From Phycisphaerae bacterium (GTDB taxonomy: Bacteria > Planctomycetota > Phycisphaerae > Sedimentisphaerales > Anaerobacaceae), in assembly GCA_016782865.1 (NCBI GenBank), contig JADHXR010000021.1:1-62015 (forward strand): a DNA stretch of 62,015 nucleotides, written 5' to 3'. The notes below the pieces were generated by a model. That model was not told the DNA's origin and made no database searches. It saw nothing but the letters and a program-made list of their open reading frames with translations. Of this stretch, positions 26,362-33,494 are shown piece after piece. Both the position numbers and the translations under genes were made by a program. The first letter of the stretch is position 1; every line of letters begins with the position of its first letter.

Positions 26362-27045
26362 TTAGGCACAAAGCTGATGCAAATCGTCCATGCTCAAGTC
26401 GGTCAGGCGGGCGACGACCTTATCCGCCATGGTCAACTGCTCGGCGTCGTAGGAGTTTGTCACGGCGATGGTGTGCATTCCAGCGGCCTTGCCGGCTTGC
26501 AGGCCCCAGTGGGAGTCCTCTATTACGATGCACTGGTTGGCGGCAACCGGAGGCTGAGGGTCGTCGTTGTTTAGTTTTCGCAGGGCCAACAGGAATCCTT
26601 CCGGGTGGGGTTTTCCCTTCTTGACCTGCTCTGCGGAGACTATCGCTTTGAAGAAATGTCGCAGGTGTGCCTCATCGAGCATCAATTCGATCTCCACCAG
26701 GAGCGAGCCCGAACAAATTGCCATCGGGATGTTGTTTCGTTCGAGCAGCTTCAGGAATTCATACGCGCCTTCGATTGTCCGGCCCTCGGTTTTGGCCAGC
26801 TCCTCGAAAATCACGCTCTTTTGCCTGATGATATCGCCGATTTGTTGCTCGTCGATCTTGAGCAGTCCCTGTGTGATGAGCATCTTGTAGCAGTCGAAAT
26901 CACTGAAGCCCAGATAGTTCTGGTAGTAGTCCTTAGTTGTAAGTCCGACGCCGAATTGCGCCAACGACTTGTTGAAAGCGCGAAGGTGCAAAACCTCCGA
27001 ATCGGTAATGACCCCGTCAAAATCGAATATAACTGCTTTGAGCAT
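26362..27045 (-). CDS. HAD-superfamily phosphatase / beta-phosphoglucomutase-like protein
   Basis: This is a soluble HAD subfamily I enzyme acting on a small phosphorylated metabolite, perhaps a sugar phosphate. Motif I is VIFDFDGVITDSE with both Asp residues; a four-helix cap follows (residues ~15-85, LGFSDFDCYKMLITQGLL). Motif II is CSGS near residue 113, motif III is the Lys in KKGKPHPEGFLLAL, and motif IV is CIVIEDSHWGLQAGKAAGM. The 227-residue length and GKPxPxxF pattern match the phosphoglucomutase/phosphoglycolate-phosphatase-like group; the substrate is not deducible. It lies beyond the terminator of the acyl-CoA dehydrogenase operon on the same strand, so it is probably transcribed separately. 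Confidence 0.88.
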   Translation of the reverse strand: MLKAVIFDFDGVITDSEVLHLRAFNKSLAQFGVGLTTKDYYQNYLGFSDFDCYKMLITQGLLKIDEQQIGDIIRQKSVIFEELAKTEGRTIEGAYEFLKLLERNNIPMAICSGSLLVEIELMLDEAHLRHFFKAIVSAEQVKKGKPHPEGFLLALRKLNNDDPQPPVAANQCIVIEDSHWGLQAGKAAGMHTIAVTNSYDAEQLTMADKVVARLTDLSMDDLHQLCA

Positions 27046-27097
27046 AGAATCCTATTGGTTCCCAATATCCTCCAATTTCTTAATCCAATCGGCATAA

Positions 27098-27126
27098 CAA
27101 AAAACCCCGGCGTTCTTGCCAGGGTT
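27098..27126 (-). terminator. Rho-independent terminator after the acyl-CoA dehydrogenase gene
   Basis: On the minus strand ACCCTGGC - AAGAAC - GCCGGGGT forms an 8-bp stem (one G-U) followed by TTTTTTG. It lies about 40 nt after the dehydrogenase stop codon and separates that operon from the HAD gene. Confidence 0.8.
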
Positions 27127-27163
27127 TCATTATATGATCGACAATCCTTAATTTACAGTGATT

Positions 27164-28972
27164 TTATCCCAGTTCCTGCACCGGTCCGACCAGGGCTTCA
27201 TAGTCCGTGAACGTGGACTTGTCGCCTGTGCGGATCAGCTCGGCCAAGGCCGTGATCTTCGGCGCGTTCTTGGTGACGTATCTTCGGGCGATGATCGCCT
27301 TGCGTTGCTTCATTGAGATAGTCTTGCCGTTATCGCTCGATCCGTTCTCGGCCACGGGGACTTGCATATCCACTTTCGTGCTGGCTTGCCCGCAAAATAG
27401 ATAGCCGATAATCAAGTCGATGGCGATATCTACCACCGCTCTGCCGTAAAGATCCATGTATTCGTTGCCCTGTCCCTTTACATAGATGACCGATTCGGTC
27501 AGAAGTTCTCTTCCTTTGGCGAGCGTCTCCAGCAAATCGCTGATCTCGGGGTCGAACTGCTGGCCTGCAAGCTTGGCCATTAACTTCTCGGCTGTCCCGC
27601 TGCAAACGCCGCGAACCGCCGCGACGACCTGCAACTGGCTTGTCCCTTCGTAAATGGTGGTAATCCTGGCGTCTCGCATGTAGCGTTCGCAGGCGTAGTC
27701 CCGCATGTACCCGCTGCCGCCGAGCACCTGCATCGAATCGTAAGTGACCGTGTTGCACATCTCCGAGCAATAATACTTGCTCATCGGCGTCATTATTCCT
27801 GCGTATCTCTTGTACCTTCGCGATTCGTTCTTGAGCTGTTTGGCTTCGGCCTTATCTTCGGGCGGATTCGTTTCGAGTTGTTTTGCGTAGCCGATTTCCA
27901 TATCTACGATTCGCGAGGTCTCATACAAAAGCGCCCGGCCAGCTTCTATGACAGTCTTCATGTCAATGAGCATGTCACGTACCGCGGGCAGTTTCTCGAT
28001 TGCTACGCGGAACTGTTTTCTGGTCGAGGCGTAATCGCGGGCGACGCGGTAAGCCGCCTCGGCCACACCCATCGACTGACCCGCAATGCCGATGCGGGCG
28101 CCGTTCATCAGGCTCATCACGTATGTCACGAGCCCTCGCTGGCGTTCGCCGATTATTTCGCACGGCGTATTGTCGAAAAATATCTCGCAGGTCGGCGAGC
28201 CGTGGATGCCCAGTTTATCTTCCAGCCGGCGAATATGCACTGTCGGACCCGCCTCGCAGACGAAAAGGCTCAGACCCAGTCCGCCACTTCGGTCCGGCTC
28301 GCTTCGCGCCAGGACCAGGAGAACTTCGCCGCATCCGTTGGTGATGAAGCGTTTTACGCCGTGCAGGAGCCAGTTGCCGTCGTCGTCCTGGAATGCGCGG
28401 AGTTTGATCGCTTGCAGATCGGAGCCTGCATCAGGCTCGGTGAGGACCATTGCCCCGGTGACCTTGCCTGCGGAAAAGTCGTGCAGGTATTTCTGCTTGA
28501 TTTCTTCGGATGCAAACGCGTTGATCGTCTCGGCGATTCCCTGCAGGCCGAAGATGTTCATCAGCCCTACGTCCGCCCGCGAGACCATCTCGATGGCCAT
28601 CGAATAGATGATGTTCGGAAAATTCAGGCCGCCGAACCGATACGGCAGCGTGAAACCCATGACCTCGGCCTGGGCCAGTTTCTCCAACGTTTCAGCGATC
28701 CCCTTCGCGCGGGTCACCGTTCCGTCTTCGTTGAGCACATTGCCCTGGCGGTCAACATCCTCGGCGCGCGGCGCGATGAACTCCGCACTCAGTTGGCCCA
28801 GCGAGTCCAGCACCATGTCATAATTCTGTATCGCCTCGTCGGCGTCAGCGGGAGCGTAGTCGAATTCGCCGGCGAACTTAAAGCCCTCCTCGCAAACATT
28901 CGCCGAACCGGCTACGTCCGTGTGCCTGAATAAAAACCGTATGTCGTCGTTATCTTTGTAAAAATTAGCCAT
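27164..28972 (-). CDS. Acyl-CoA dehydrogenase family flavoprotein (long form)
   Basis: This FAD enzyme oxidises an acyl-CoA to the enoyl-CoA and passes electrons to the electron-transfer flavoprotein encoded directly upstream. Recognisable blocks: YRFGGLNFPNIIYSMAIEMV in the N-terminal helical domain, MVLTEPDAGSDLQAIKL and GVKRFITNG in the beta domain, MNGARIGIAGQSMGVAEAAY in the C-terminal helical domain, and ITTIYEGTSQLQVVA at the active-site end. The protein has 602 residues against ~380 for ordinary family members. The additional ~150 C-terminal residues (RGVCSGTAEKLMAKLAGQ onward) resemble the helical extension of long acyl-CoA dehydrogenases. The gene lies 16 nt after etfA, the last of an etfB-etfA-acd operon ending in a terminator. 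The natural substrate is unknown; no hydratase, thiolase or CoA ligase is nearby. Confidence 0.92.
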   Translation of the reverse strand: MANFYKDNDDIRFLFRHTDVAGSANVCEEGFKFAGEFDYAPADADEAIQNYDMVLDSLGQLSAEFIAPRAEDVDRQGNVLNEDGTVTRAKGIAETLEKLAQAEVMGFTLPYRFGGLNFPNIIYSMAIEMVSRADVGLMNIFGLQGIAETINAFASEEIKQKYLHDFSAGKVTGAMVLTEPDAGSDLQAIKLRAFQDDDGNWLLHGVKRFITNGCGEVLLVLARSEPDRSGGLGLSLFVCEAGPTVHIRRLEDKLGIHGSPTCEIFFDNTPCEIIGERQRGLVTYVMSLMNGARIGIAGQSMGVAEAAYRVARDYASTRKQFRVAIEKLPAVRDMLIDMKTVIEAGRALLYETSRIVDMEIGYAKQLETNPPEDKAEAKQLKNESRRYKRYAGIMTPMSKYYCSEMCNTVTYDSMQVLGGSGYMRDYACERYMRDARITTIYEGTSQLQVVAAVRGVCSGTAEKLMAKLAGQQFDPEISDLLETLAKGRELLTESVIYVKGQGNEYMDLYGRAVVDIAIDLIIGYLFCGQASTKVDMQVPVAENGSSDNGKTISMKQRKAIIARRYVTKNAPKITALAELIRTGDKSTFTDYEALVGPVQELG

Positions 28973-28988
28973 GCTAGATTCTCGATTC

Positions 28989-30017
28989 TTAGCTCTTTTC
29001 CCTAATTGACTTAATCATCATCGGCACGACTTCGTTGAGGTCGCCGAGTATTTTGTAGTGGGCAAAGCTGAAGATCGGCGCATCGGGGTCGTTGTTGATC
29101 GCGACGATTTTCTGGCTCTGTGACATTCCCGCCTGATGCTGGATCGCGCCGCTGACCCCGACTGCGATGTACAGGCTGGGGCGAACCGTAGTCCCGGTCT
29201 GGCCTACCTGATGGTCGTGGTCGATAAAGCCCAGGTCGACCGCCGCCCTGGTCGCTGCCGGAGCGCCGCCCAGGCAGTTCGCCAGGTCCCAGACGAGCCT
29301 GAAATTGTCCTTGCTGCCCACACCCGCTCCGCCGGCGACGATTATCCGAGCCGCCTTGAGGTCCACCTTCTTGGCGCGTTTGTGCTCTTGGAGGATTTCC
29401 AAAGGCAAATCATGCTGAGCGAGCTGCACCTTCTCTTCGATGATCTCGCCTTTGCGCGATCCGTCCGGCTCTGGCATCATCATCACGCCTTCGCGAACGG
29501 TCGCCATCTGAGGCCAGCGGTCGTGATTGATGATGGTCGCGACGATATTTCCGCCAAAGGCGGGTCTTATCTGGAACAATAGATTCTTGTGAACCTTCTT
29601 GTCCTTGACGGTCGTATGGTCGCCTATCTGCAGGTCCGTGCAGTCGGCGGTGAGACCCGACTTTGAAGCGCTGGCGATCCGAGGCGCCAAATCCCGCCCG
29701 GCGATCGTCGCACCGTAGAGCACAATCTGAGGCTCGTGCTTATGAATCAAATCGTACATCACTTTCGCATAGCTATTTGTCTGGTAAGCCTCCAATAGCG
29801 GATGTTCCGCCACGTAAACCTTATCGGCTCCGCAATGCGCGAGCCTCGTCGCAAGGTCCTTGACACCGTCGCCGAGGACGACCGCAGCCAGCTTCACGCC
29901 AAGCGTGTCCGCCAAATGCCGGGCCTTGCTCATCAGTTCGATCGACGTATCTTCCAATTGTCCGTTATGCTGCTCGGCAAAAACCCAAACTTCACCTTCT
30001 CTATTCACATCTATCAT
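28989..30017 (-). CDS. etfA: Electron transfer flavoprotein alpha subunit
   Basis: This is the FAD-binding subunit of the heterodimeric electron carrier between acyl-CoA dehydrogenase and the respiratory chain. The N-terminal alpha/beta domain (EVWVFAEQHNGQLEDTSIEL, VVLGDGVKDLATRLAHCGAD) is followed by PQIVLYGATIAGRDLAPRIA. The C-terminal FAD domain holds RIIVAGGAGVGSKDNFRLVW, VGQTGTTVRPSLYIAVGVSG and AINNDPDAPIF, all characteristic. The length of 342 is slightly above typical. The gene follows etfB after 76 nt, in which the TCGTATC unit is repeated, and precedes the dehydrogenase by 16 nt, indicating one operon. A bifurcating type cannot be excluded from sequence alone. Confidence 0.95.
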   Translation of the reverse strand: MIDVNREGEVWVFAEQHNGQLEDTSIELMSKARHLADTLGVKLAAVVLGDGVKDLATRLAHCGADKVYVAEHPLLEAYQTNSYAKVMYDLIHKHEPQIVLYGATIAGRDLAPRIASASKSGLTADCTDLQIGDHTTVKDKKVHKNLLFQIRPAFGGNIVATIINHDRWPQMATVREGVMMMPEPDGSRKGEIIEEKVQLAQHDLPLEILQEHKRAKKVDLKAARIIVAGGAGVGSKDNFRLVWDLANCLGGAPAATRAAVDLGFIDHDHQVGQTGTTVRPSLYIAVGVSGAIQHQAGMSQSQKIVAINNDPDAPIFSFAHYKILGDLNEVVPMMIKSIREKS

Positions 30018-30093
30018 TGGCTCGTATCTCGTATCTCGTATTGCATATATCGTGGTAGAAGCAATCCACTCTTCTTCCTTTCTTGCTTTCTAC

Positions 30094-31005
30094 CTACGCT
30101 ATTATTTTGTCGTCGATCAGTTCGTGTATCATATCTGAGATTGCCTCTTTGCTCGGCTCGATCTGTTTGCTTCCCTTGGCCGCTAGGACGACGCTCTGGA
30201 TCCGATGGACCTTTGTCGGCGAGCCGCTTTGGCCACACCAGTTCAGATCGGCCTCGACGTCATCGAGATCCAATTGTTTGATGAGCGAGCCCGACTCCTC
30301 CAACTTGCTGCACCTGTTGGCGACCAATTCTTTGATCTCGGCCTCAACGGCGTCCGAATTCTCGGCCTTGATCCTCTGCTGGACCTCGAAGGGCGTGCAG
30401 GCGTTCTTGTACTTCATCATCTTCTTTGCCGCGGCGACTCTTGGCTCGTTCGCCTCGCCGACCACTGTCAGCAGGACCGGCAGGGTGGCCTTGACCTGCT
30501 GCCAGCCGTTGCCAATATTCCGGCGGGCCGTGATGGTCTTGCCGTCGAGATCTGTAAGCTCTTCGACGTAGGTGATCTGAGTAACGCCCAGTTTCTCGGC
30601 TAACTGCGGGCCAACCTGGGCGGTGTCGCCGTCAATCGCCTGTCTGCCGCACAGGACGATGTCATAGTCGATTCTTTTCACTGCACAACTCAGGATGTAG
30701 CTGGTCGCCAGCGTGTCGCTTGCGGCACATCTGCGGTCGGTCAGCAGGATCGCTTCGTCTGCTCCGCGGAACAGCGAATCGCGAAGAACCGCACTTGCGG
30801 CCGGCAGCCCCATTGTGATAACGGTGATATGCCCCCCGAACTTCTCTTTGATTTGCAGCGCCAATTCGAGAGCGTTGAGGTCTTCCGGGTTGAAAATAGC
30901 CGGCAGGGCCGAACGCTTGACAGTCCCGTCGTCGTTCATTACGTCGCCCGTAATGCGTTTGGTGTCAGGCACTTGCTTTATCAGCACAACACAGTTGTAA
31001 GCCAC
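30094..31005 (-). CDS. etfB: Electron transfer flavoprotein beta subunit
   Basis: This subunit binds AMP (or FAD in bifurcating forms) and pairs with EtfA. A GTG start at 31005 is preferred: AAGGAG lies 7 nt before it and the encoded start AYNCVVLIKQVPDTKRITGD aligns with the family. An upstream in-frame start adds 16 residues without a ribosome-binding site. Further motifs are LNALELALQIKEKFGGHITV, DEAILLTDRRCAASDTLATS and CGRQAIDGDTAQVGPQLAEK, the last being the nucleotide-binding loop region. The protein is 303 residues, somewhat longer than mitochondrial-type EtfB (~255), with a C-terminal extension rich in Lys, Glu and Ile. First gene of the etfB-etfA-dehydrogenase operon, divergent from coaX. 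Confidence 0.94.
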   Translation of the reverse strand: MAYNCVVLIKQVPDTKRITGDVMNDDGTVKRSALPAIFNPEDLNALELALQIKEKFGGHITVITMGLPAASAVLRDSLFRGADEAILLTDRRCAASDTLATSYILSCAVKRIDYDIVLCGRQAIDGDTAQVGPQLAEKLGVTQITYVEELTDLDGKTITARRNIGNGWQQVKATLPVLLTVVGEANEPRVAAAKKMMKYKNACTPFEVQQRIKAENSDAVEAEIKELVANRCSKLEESGSLIKQLDLDDVEADLNWCGQSGSPTKVHRIQSVVLAAKGSKQIEPSKEAISDMIHELIDDKIIA

Positions 31006-31281
31006 TTGTTTTCTCCTTGTCTGGCTTTTACGTTCATCAAGAATACCTCTCATCCGAGACGCGAGGAGCGCATTTTAGCGGGATTTGCGCGCAAGTCAAC
31101 CTCAAAAGCGGTCGAGTCATGCGTTGGGGGTATCTTTTGCTCGAATTCAAGAAGCGAAGCGGACTGGCAATTGTCGTTCTTGCCCCCGCCACGTGCAGTC
31201 CAAAGCTGTTTTCATGTTGACTTCGGCACGGAAGTTAAGTAAAACAGGTGCAGCAAATTCACGAACCATGAGCGACGTATT

Positions 31282-32070
31282 ATGAATGTTATCGCAGTAG
31301 ACATTGGAAATACAAATATTCATATTGGGCTTTTTGTGCAAGACCAGGAGAGGCCCATCGAATCGATCCCCGGTCGATCGCGGGCCAAACTGACGAACCG
31401 TCTGAGATCCGCCTGGCAGGAAATACCGATTGTCGAAGGCTCGACGGAGGGAAAACGCGACGGCGTAATCGTTGTCAGCAGTGTAAAACCACTCTGGACC
31501 GGACTCGTCCGGCAGATAGCCGCCGATGAACTCGACGAAGAGATTCACGTTATTGGCCAGGATATTCCGCTGCCCATGACTCTGGGGGTGGATGAGCCTG
31601 AGAAGGTCGGCACCGACAGGGTGGTCTCGGCCGCGGCGGCCTGGGCTGTGACCGAGGACGCGGTGGTCGTCGCCGATTTCGGCACCGCCGTCACGATAGA
31701 TCTGGTTGACGAGAACGGCGTTTTTCTTGGCGGCGTTATTTGCCCGGGTTTCGAGATCAGCGCAAAGAGTTTGAAAGAAAACACCGCCCAACTGCCGAAG
31801 GCAGAGATCACCAAACCTAAAGCACCATACGGCAAGAATACCGCCGAGGCCATAAACTGCGGATTGTATTATTCCGCCGTGGGAACACTCGAGGAGGTTA
31901 TCCGGCGATACGCCGAGAAGATCGGCAAATGGCCCCGGACGGTTATCACCGGCTCAGCCGCGAGGGCCATCAAGGACGACTGCAATTTCATAGATTCTTA
32001 CGTTCCCAGCCTGGTTGTCAAAGGTATCGTCCTGGCCTACAAGAAACATCTCGCAGAAAAGACAGTATAG
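31282..32070 (+). CDS. coaX: Type III pantothenate kinase
   Basis: This enzyme phosphorylates pantothenate, the first step of coenzyme A synthesis. The ASKHA-fold signatures are present: VIAVDIGNTNIHIGLF at the N-terminus (phosphate 1 loop), VGTDRVVSAAAAW near residue 113, VVADFGTAVTIDLV (phosphate 2), and GGVICPGFEISAKSL. The C-terminus has TVITGSAARAIKD. At 262 residues it is standard. The start ATG at 31282 fits the alignment. It is transcribed divergently from etfB across a 276-nt gap and is followed 30 nt later by the MnmE-like GTPase gene, so these two likely form an operon. Confidence 0.95.
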   Translation: MNVIAVDIGNTNIHIGLFVQDQERPIESIPGRSRAKLTNRLRSAWQEIPIVEGSTEGKRDGVIVVSSVKPLWTGLVRQIAADELDEEIHVIGQDIPLPMTLGVDEPEKVGTDRVVSAAAAWAVTEDAVVVADFGTAVTIDLVDENGVFLGGVICPGFEISAKSLKENTAQLPKAEITKPKAPYGKNTAEAINCGLYYSAVGTLEEVIRRYAEKIGKWPRTVITGSAARAIKDDCNFIDSYVPSLVVKGIVLAYKKHLAEKTV

Positions 32071-32100
32071 AGGCGCGCCTGCATGTTTACTCTGTAGCTT

Positions 32101-33276
32101 ATGAATACTCACGCTGCATTAATGACCGGCAAGGGCACCGGTGCGATATCGACCATTGAGATATTCGGTGATTGTGCCCAGGATGTCCTAAGAAAGATAT
32201 TCGAGCCGGCAGGAACAAGACCCGTGCAGTTCAAGCCGGGTGACATTCTGCTCGGTACGATTCGCGATGATGTCGAGGTCATCGACCAGGTCACACTTGG
32301 CTGTGAAGGGCCGGACACATTCGCGATACATTGTCACGGCAATCCGCTCATCGTTGAAGTGATAATGCAACTGCTCGGCAAACACGGAGCGAGCCTGGTC
32401 ACAGCAGAACAGCTTCTGGCCAAGACCCTTGCCGCACAAGAGCTTTTCAACACAATCGCGATCGAAGCCAAGTTAGCGCAGACAAAAGCCAAAACCATTG
32501 AGGGCACCAAGATAATCGCAAACCAGATCGGCGCCGGCTTGAGCGAGAAGGCCCAGACTTGGCTCGACGGCATCGAAGAGGTTTCTCTCGATCAAATCAA
32601 AGCCGAGGCGGTCCGGATACTGCGACAGTCTCAGGCCGCCAGGCTCATCATGTACGGCCTAACCGCCGTTCTGACAGGCCCGCCGAACAGCGGCAAGAGC
32701 ACGCTGCTCAATTTTCTGGCGGGCCGGCAAAAAGCAATCGTTACCGACATCAAAGGCACAACCAGAGACTGGGTCGAAGCCACCTGCCAGATTGCTCCTC
32801 TGTCAGTGACTCTGATTGACACCGCGGGGCTGGATGAACAACCGTCTGAGCCTCAGCGAACAGTTGAGCAAGCCGCCCGGGAAAAAACCACCGAAATCCT
32901 GGATCGCGTCGACCTCGTGCTGCTCGTTTTGGACGGCAGCGGGCCCGCAGAAGAGCTTGACGGTGAGCTTATCGAGAGAATCTGCGATAAACAGGTCATA
33001 ACGGTCCTGAACAAATCCGACCTGCCGGGGCGGTTCGATGCCGGCCGACTCCCCAAATTCCTGTCTGAGCCCGTGCGGATTAGCGCCAAGGAGGGCACGG
33101 GGATCAAGCACCTGACAGAGACAATCCGCCAAACCTCCGGCACGATTGATTTCAATTTACAGCAACCGGTTTGTTTCACCGATCGCCAGGAGAACCTGCT
33201 CACACAACTGACAAACACTGAATTCAAACGGCAGGCAGTTTCAATAACAATGGATTTGTTGGATGGCCAAGTGTAA
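32101..33276 (+). CDS. MnmE-like GTPase lacking the C-terminal CxGK segment
   Basis: The protein resembles the tRNA-modification GTPase MnmE, which with MnmG modifies wobble uridine. An N-terminal folate-binding-like domain is present but divergent (AALMTGKGTGAISTIEIFG; DTFAIHCHGNPLIVEVIMQL), and the usual GEFT-R-AFLNGK segment is not recognisable. The inserted G domain is good: G1 GPPNSGKST near residue 194, G2 TDIKGTTRD, G3 DTAG, G4 NKSD. The protein ends after 391 residues at MDLLDGQV, without the final helix and catalytic CxGK motif found at the end of canonical MnmE (~450 residues). The function in tRNA modification is therefore doubtful; it may be a planctomycete paralogue or a truncated gene. 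A nucleotidyltransferase fragment abuts its 3' end on the other strand. Confidence 0.82.
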   Translation: MNTHAALMTGKGTGAISTIEIFGDCAQDVLRKIFEPAGTRPVQFKPGDILLGTIRDDVEVIDQVTLGCEGPDTFAIHCHGNPLIVEVIMQLLGKHGASLVTAEQLLAKTLAAQELFNTIAIEAKLAQTKAKTIEGTKIIANQIGAGLSEKAQTWLDGIEEVSLDQIKAEAVRILRQSQAARLIMYGLTAVLTGPPNSGKSTLLNFLAGRQKAIVTDIKGTTRDWVEATCQIAPLSVTLIDTAGLDEQPSEPQRTVEQAAREKTTEILDRVDLVLLVLDGSGPAEELDGELIERICDKQVITVLNKSDLPGRFDAGRLPKFLSEPVRISAKEGTGIKHLTETIRQTSGTIDFNLQQPVCFTDRQENLLTQLTNTEFKRQAVSITMDLLDGQV

Positions 33277-33492
33277 TCAGCCTATGCCTGCTCGCAATGC
33301 CCTCTCAGCAGGCCGTTGAACTTTGCCGATGTCCCGCGTCAATCTCGGCCTGCCGTACAAGAGGACAGCTTGGCCGCCAATGATCATATAGGGGATTTCT
33401 TGCCGGTCCAAGCACTGAGTTGTGTAAAGCAATAGATCAAACCGTAGCGCTTCTGAACTTGCCAAATGAGCCGGTCTGTGTATAATCTTCAC
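33277..33492 (-). pseudogene. Nucleotidyltransferase-like fragment (N-terminal part only)
   Basis: The 71-residue frame carries the start of an AbiEii/MNT-type nucleotidyltransferase domain: EIPYMIIGGQAVLLYGRPRL followed by TRDI, where the family has the GGxA...R.T.D catalytic block. The sequence then diverges into KVQRPAERALRAG and stops, at exactly the place where the MnmE-like gene on the other strand ends. The second catalytic Asp region and the remaining ~100-200 residues are missing. It reads divergently from mutS with only 2 nt between starts. I regard it as a remnant of a toxin- or antibiotic-type nucleotidyltransferase, possibly left by the same recombination that shortened the GTPase gene. 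Confidence 0.6.
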
Positions 33493-33494
33493 CC

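Noticed and set aside
27878..28933. 351-codon plus-strand frame opposite the acyl-CoA dehydrogenase
   Set aside because: Antisense shadow; the minus-strand protein has all family motifs.
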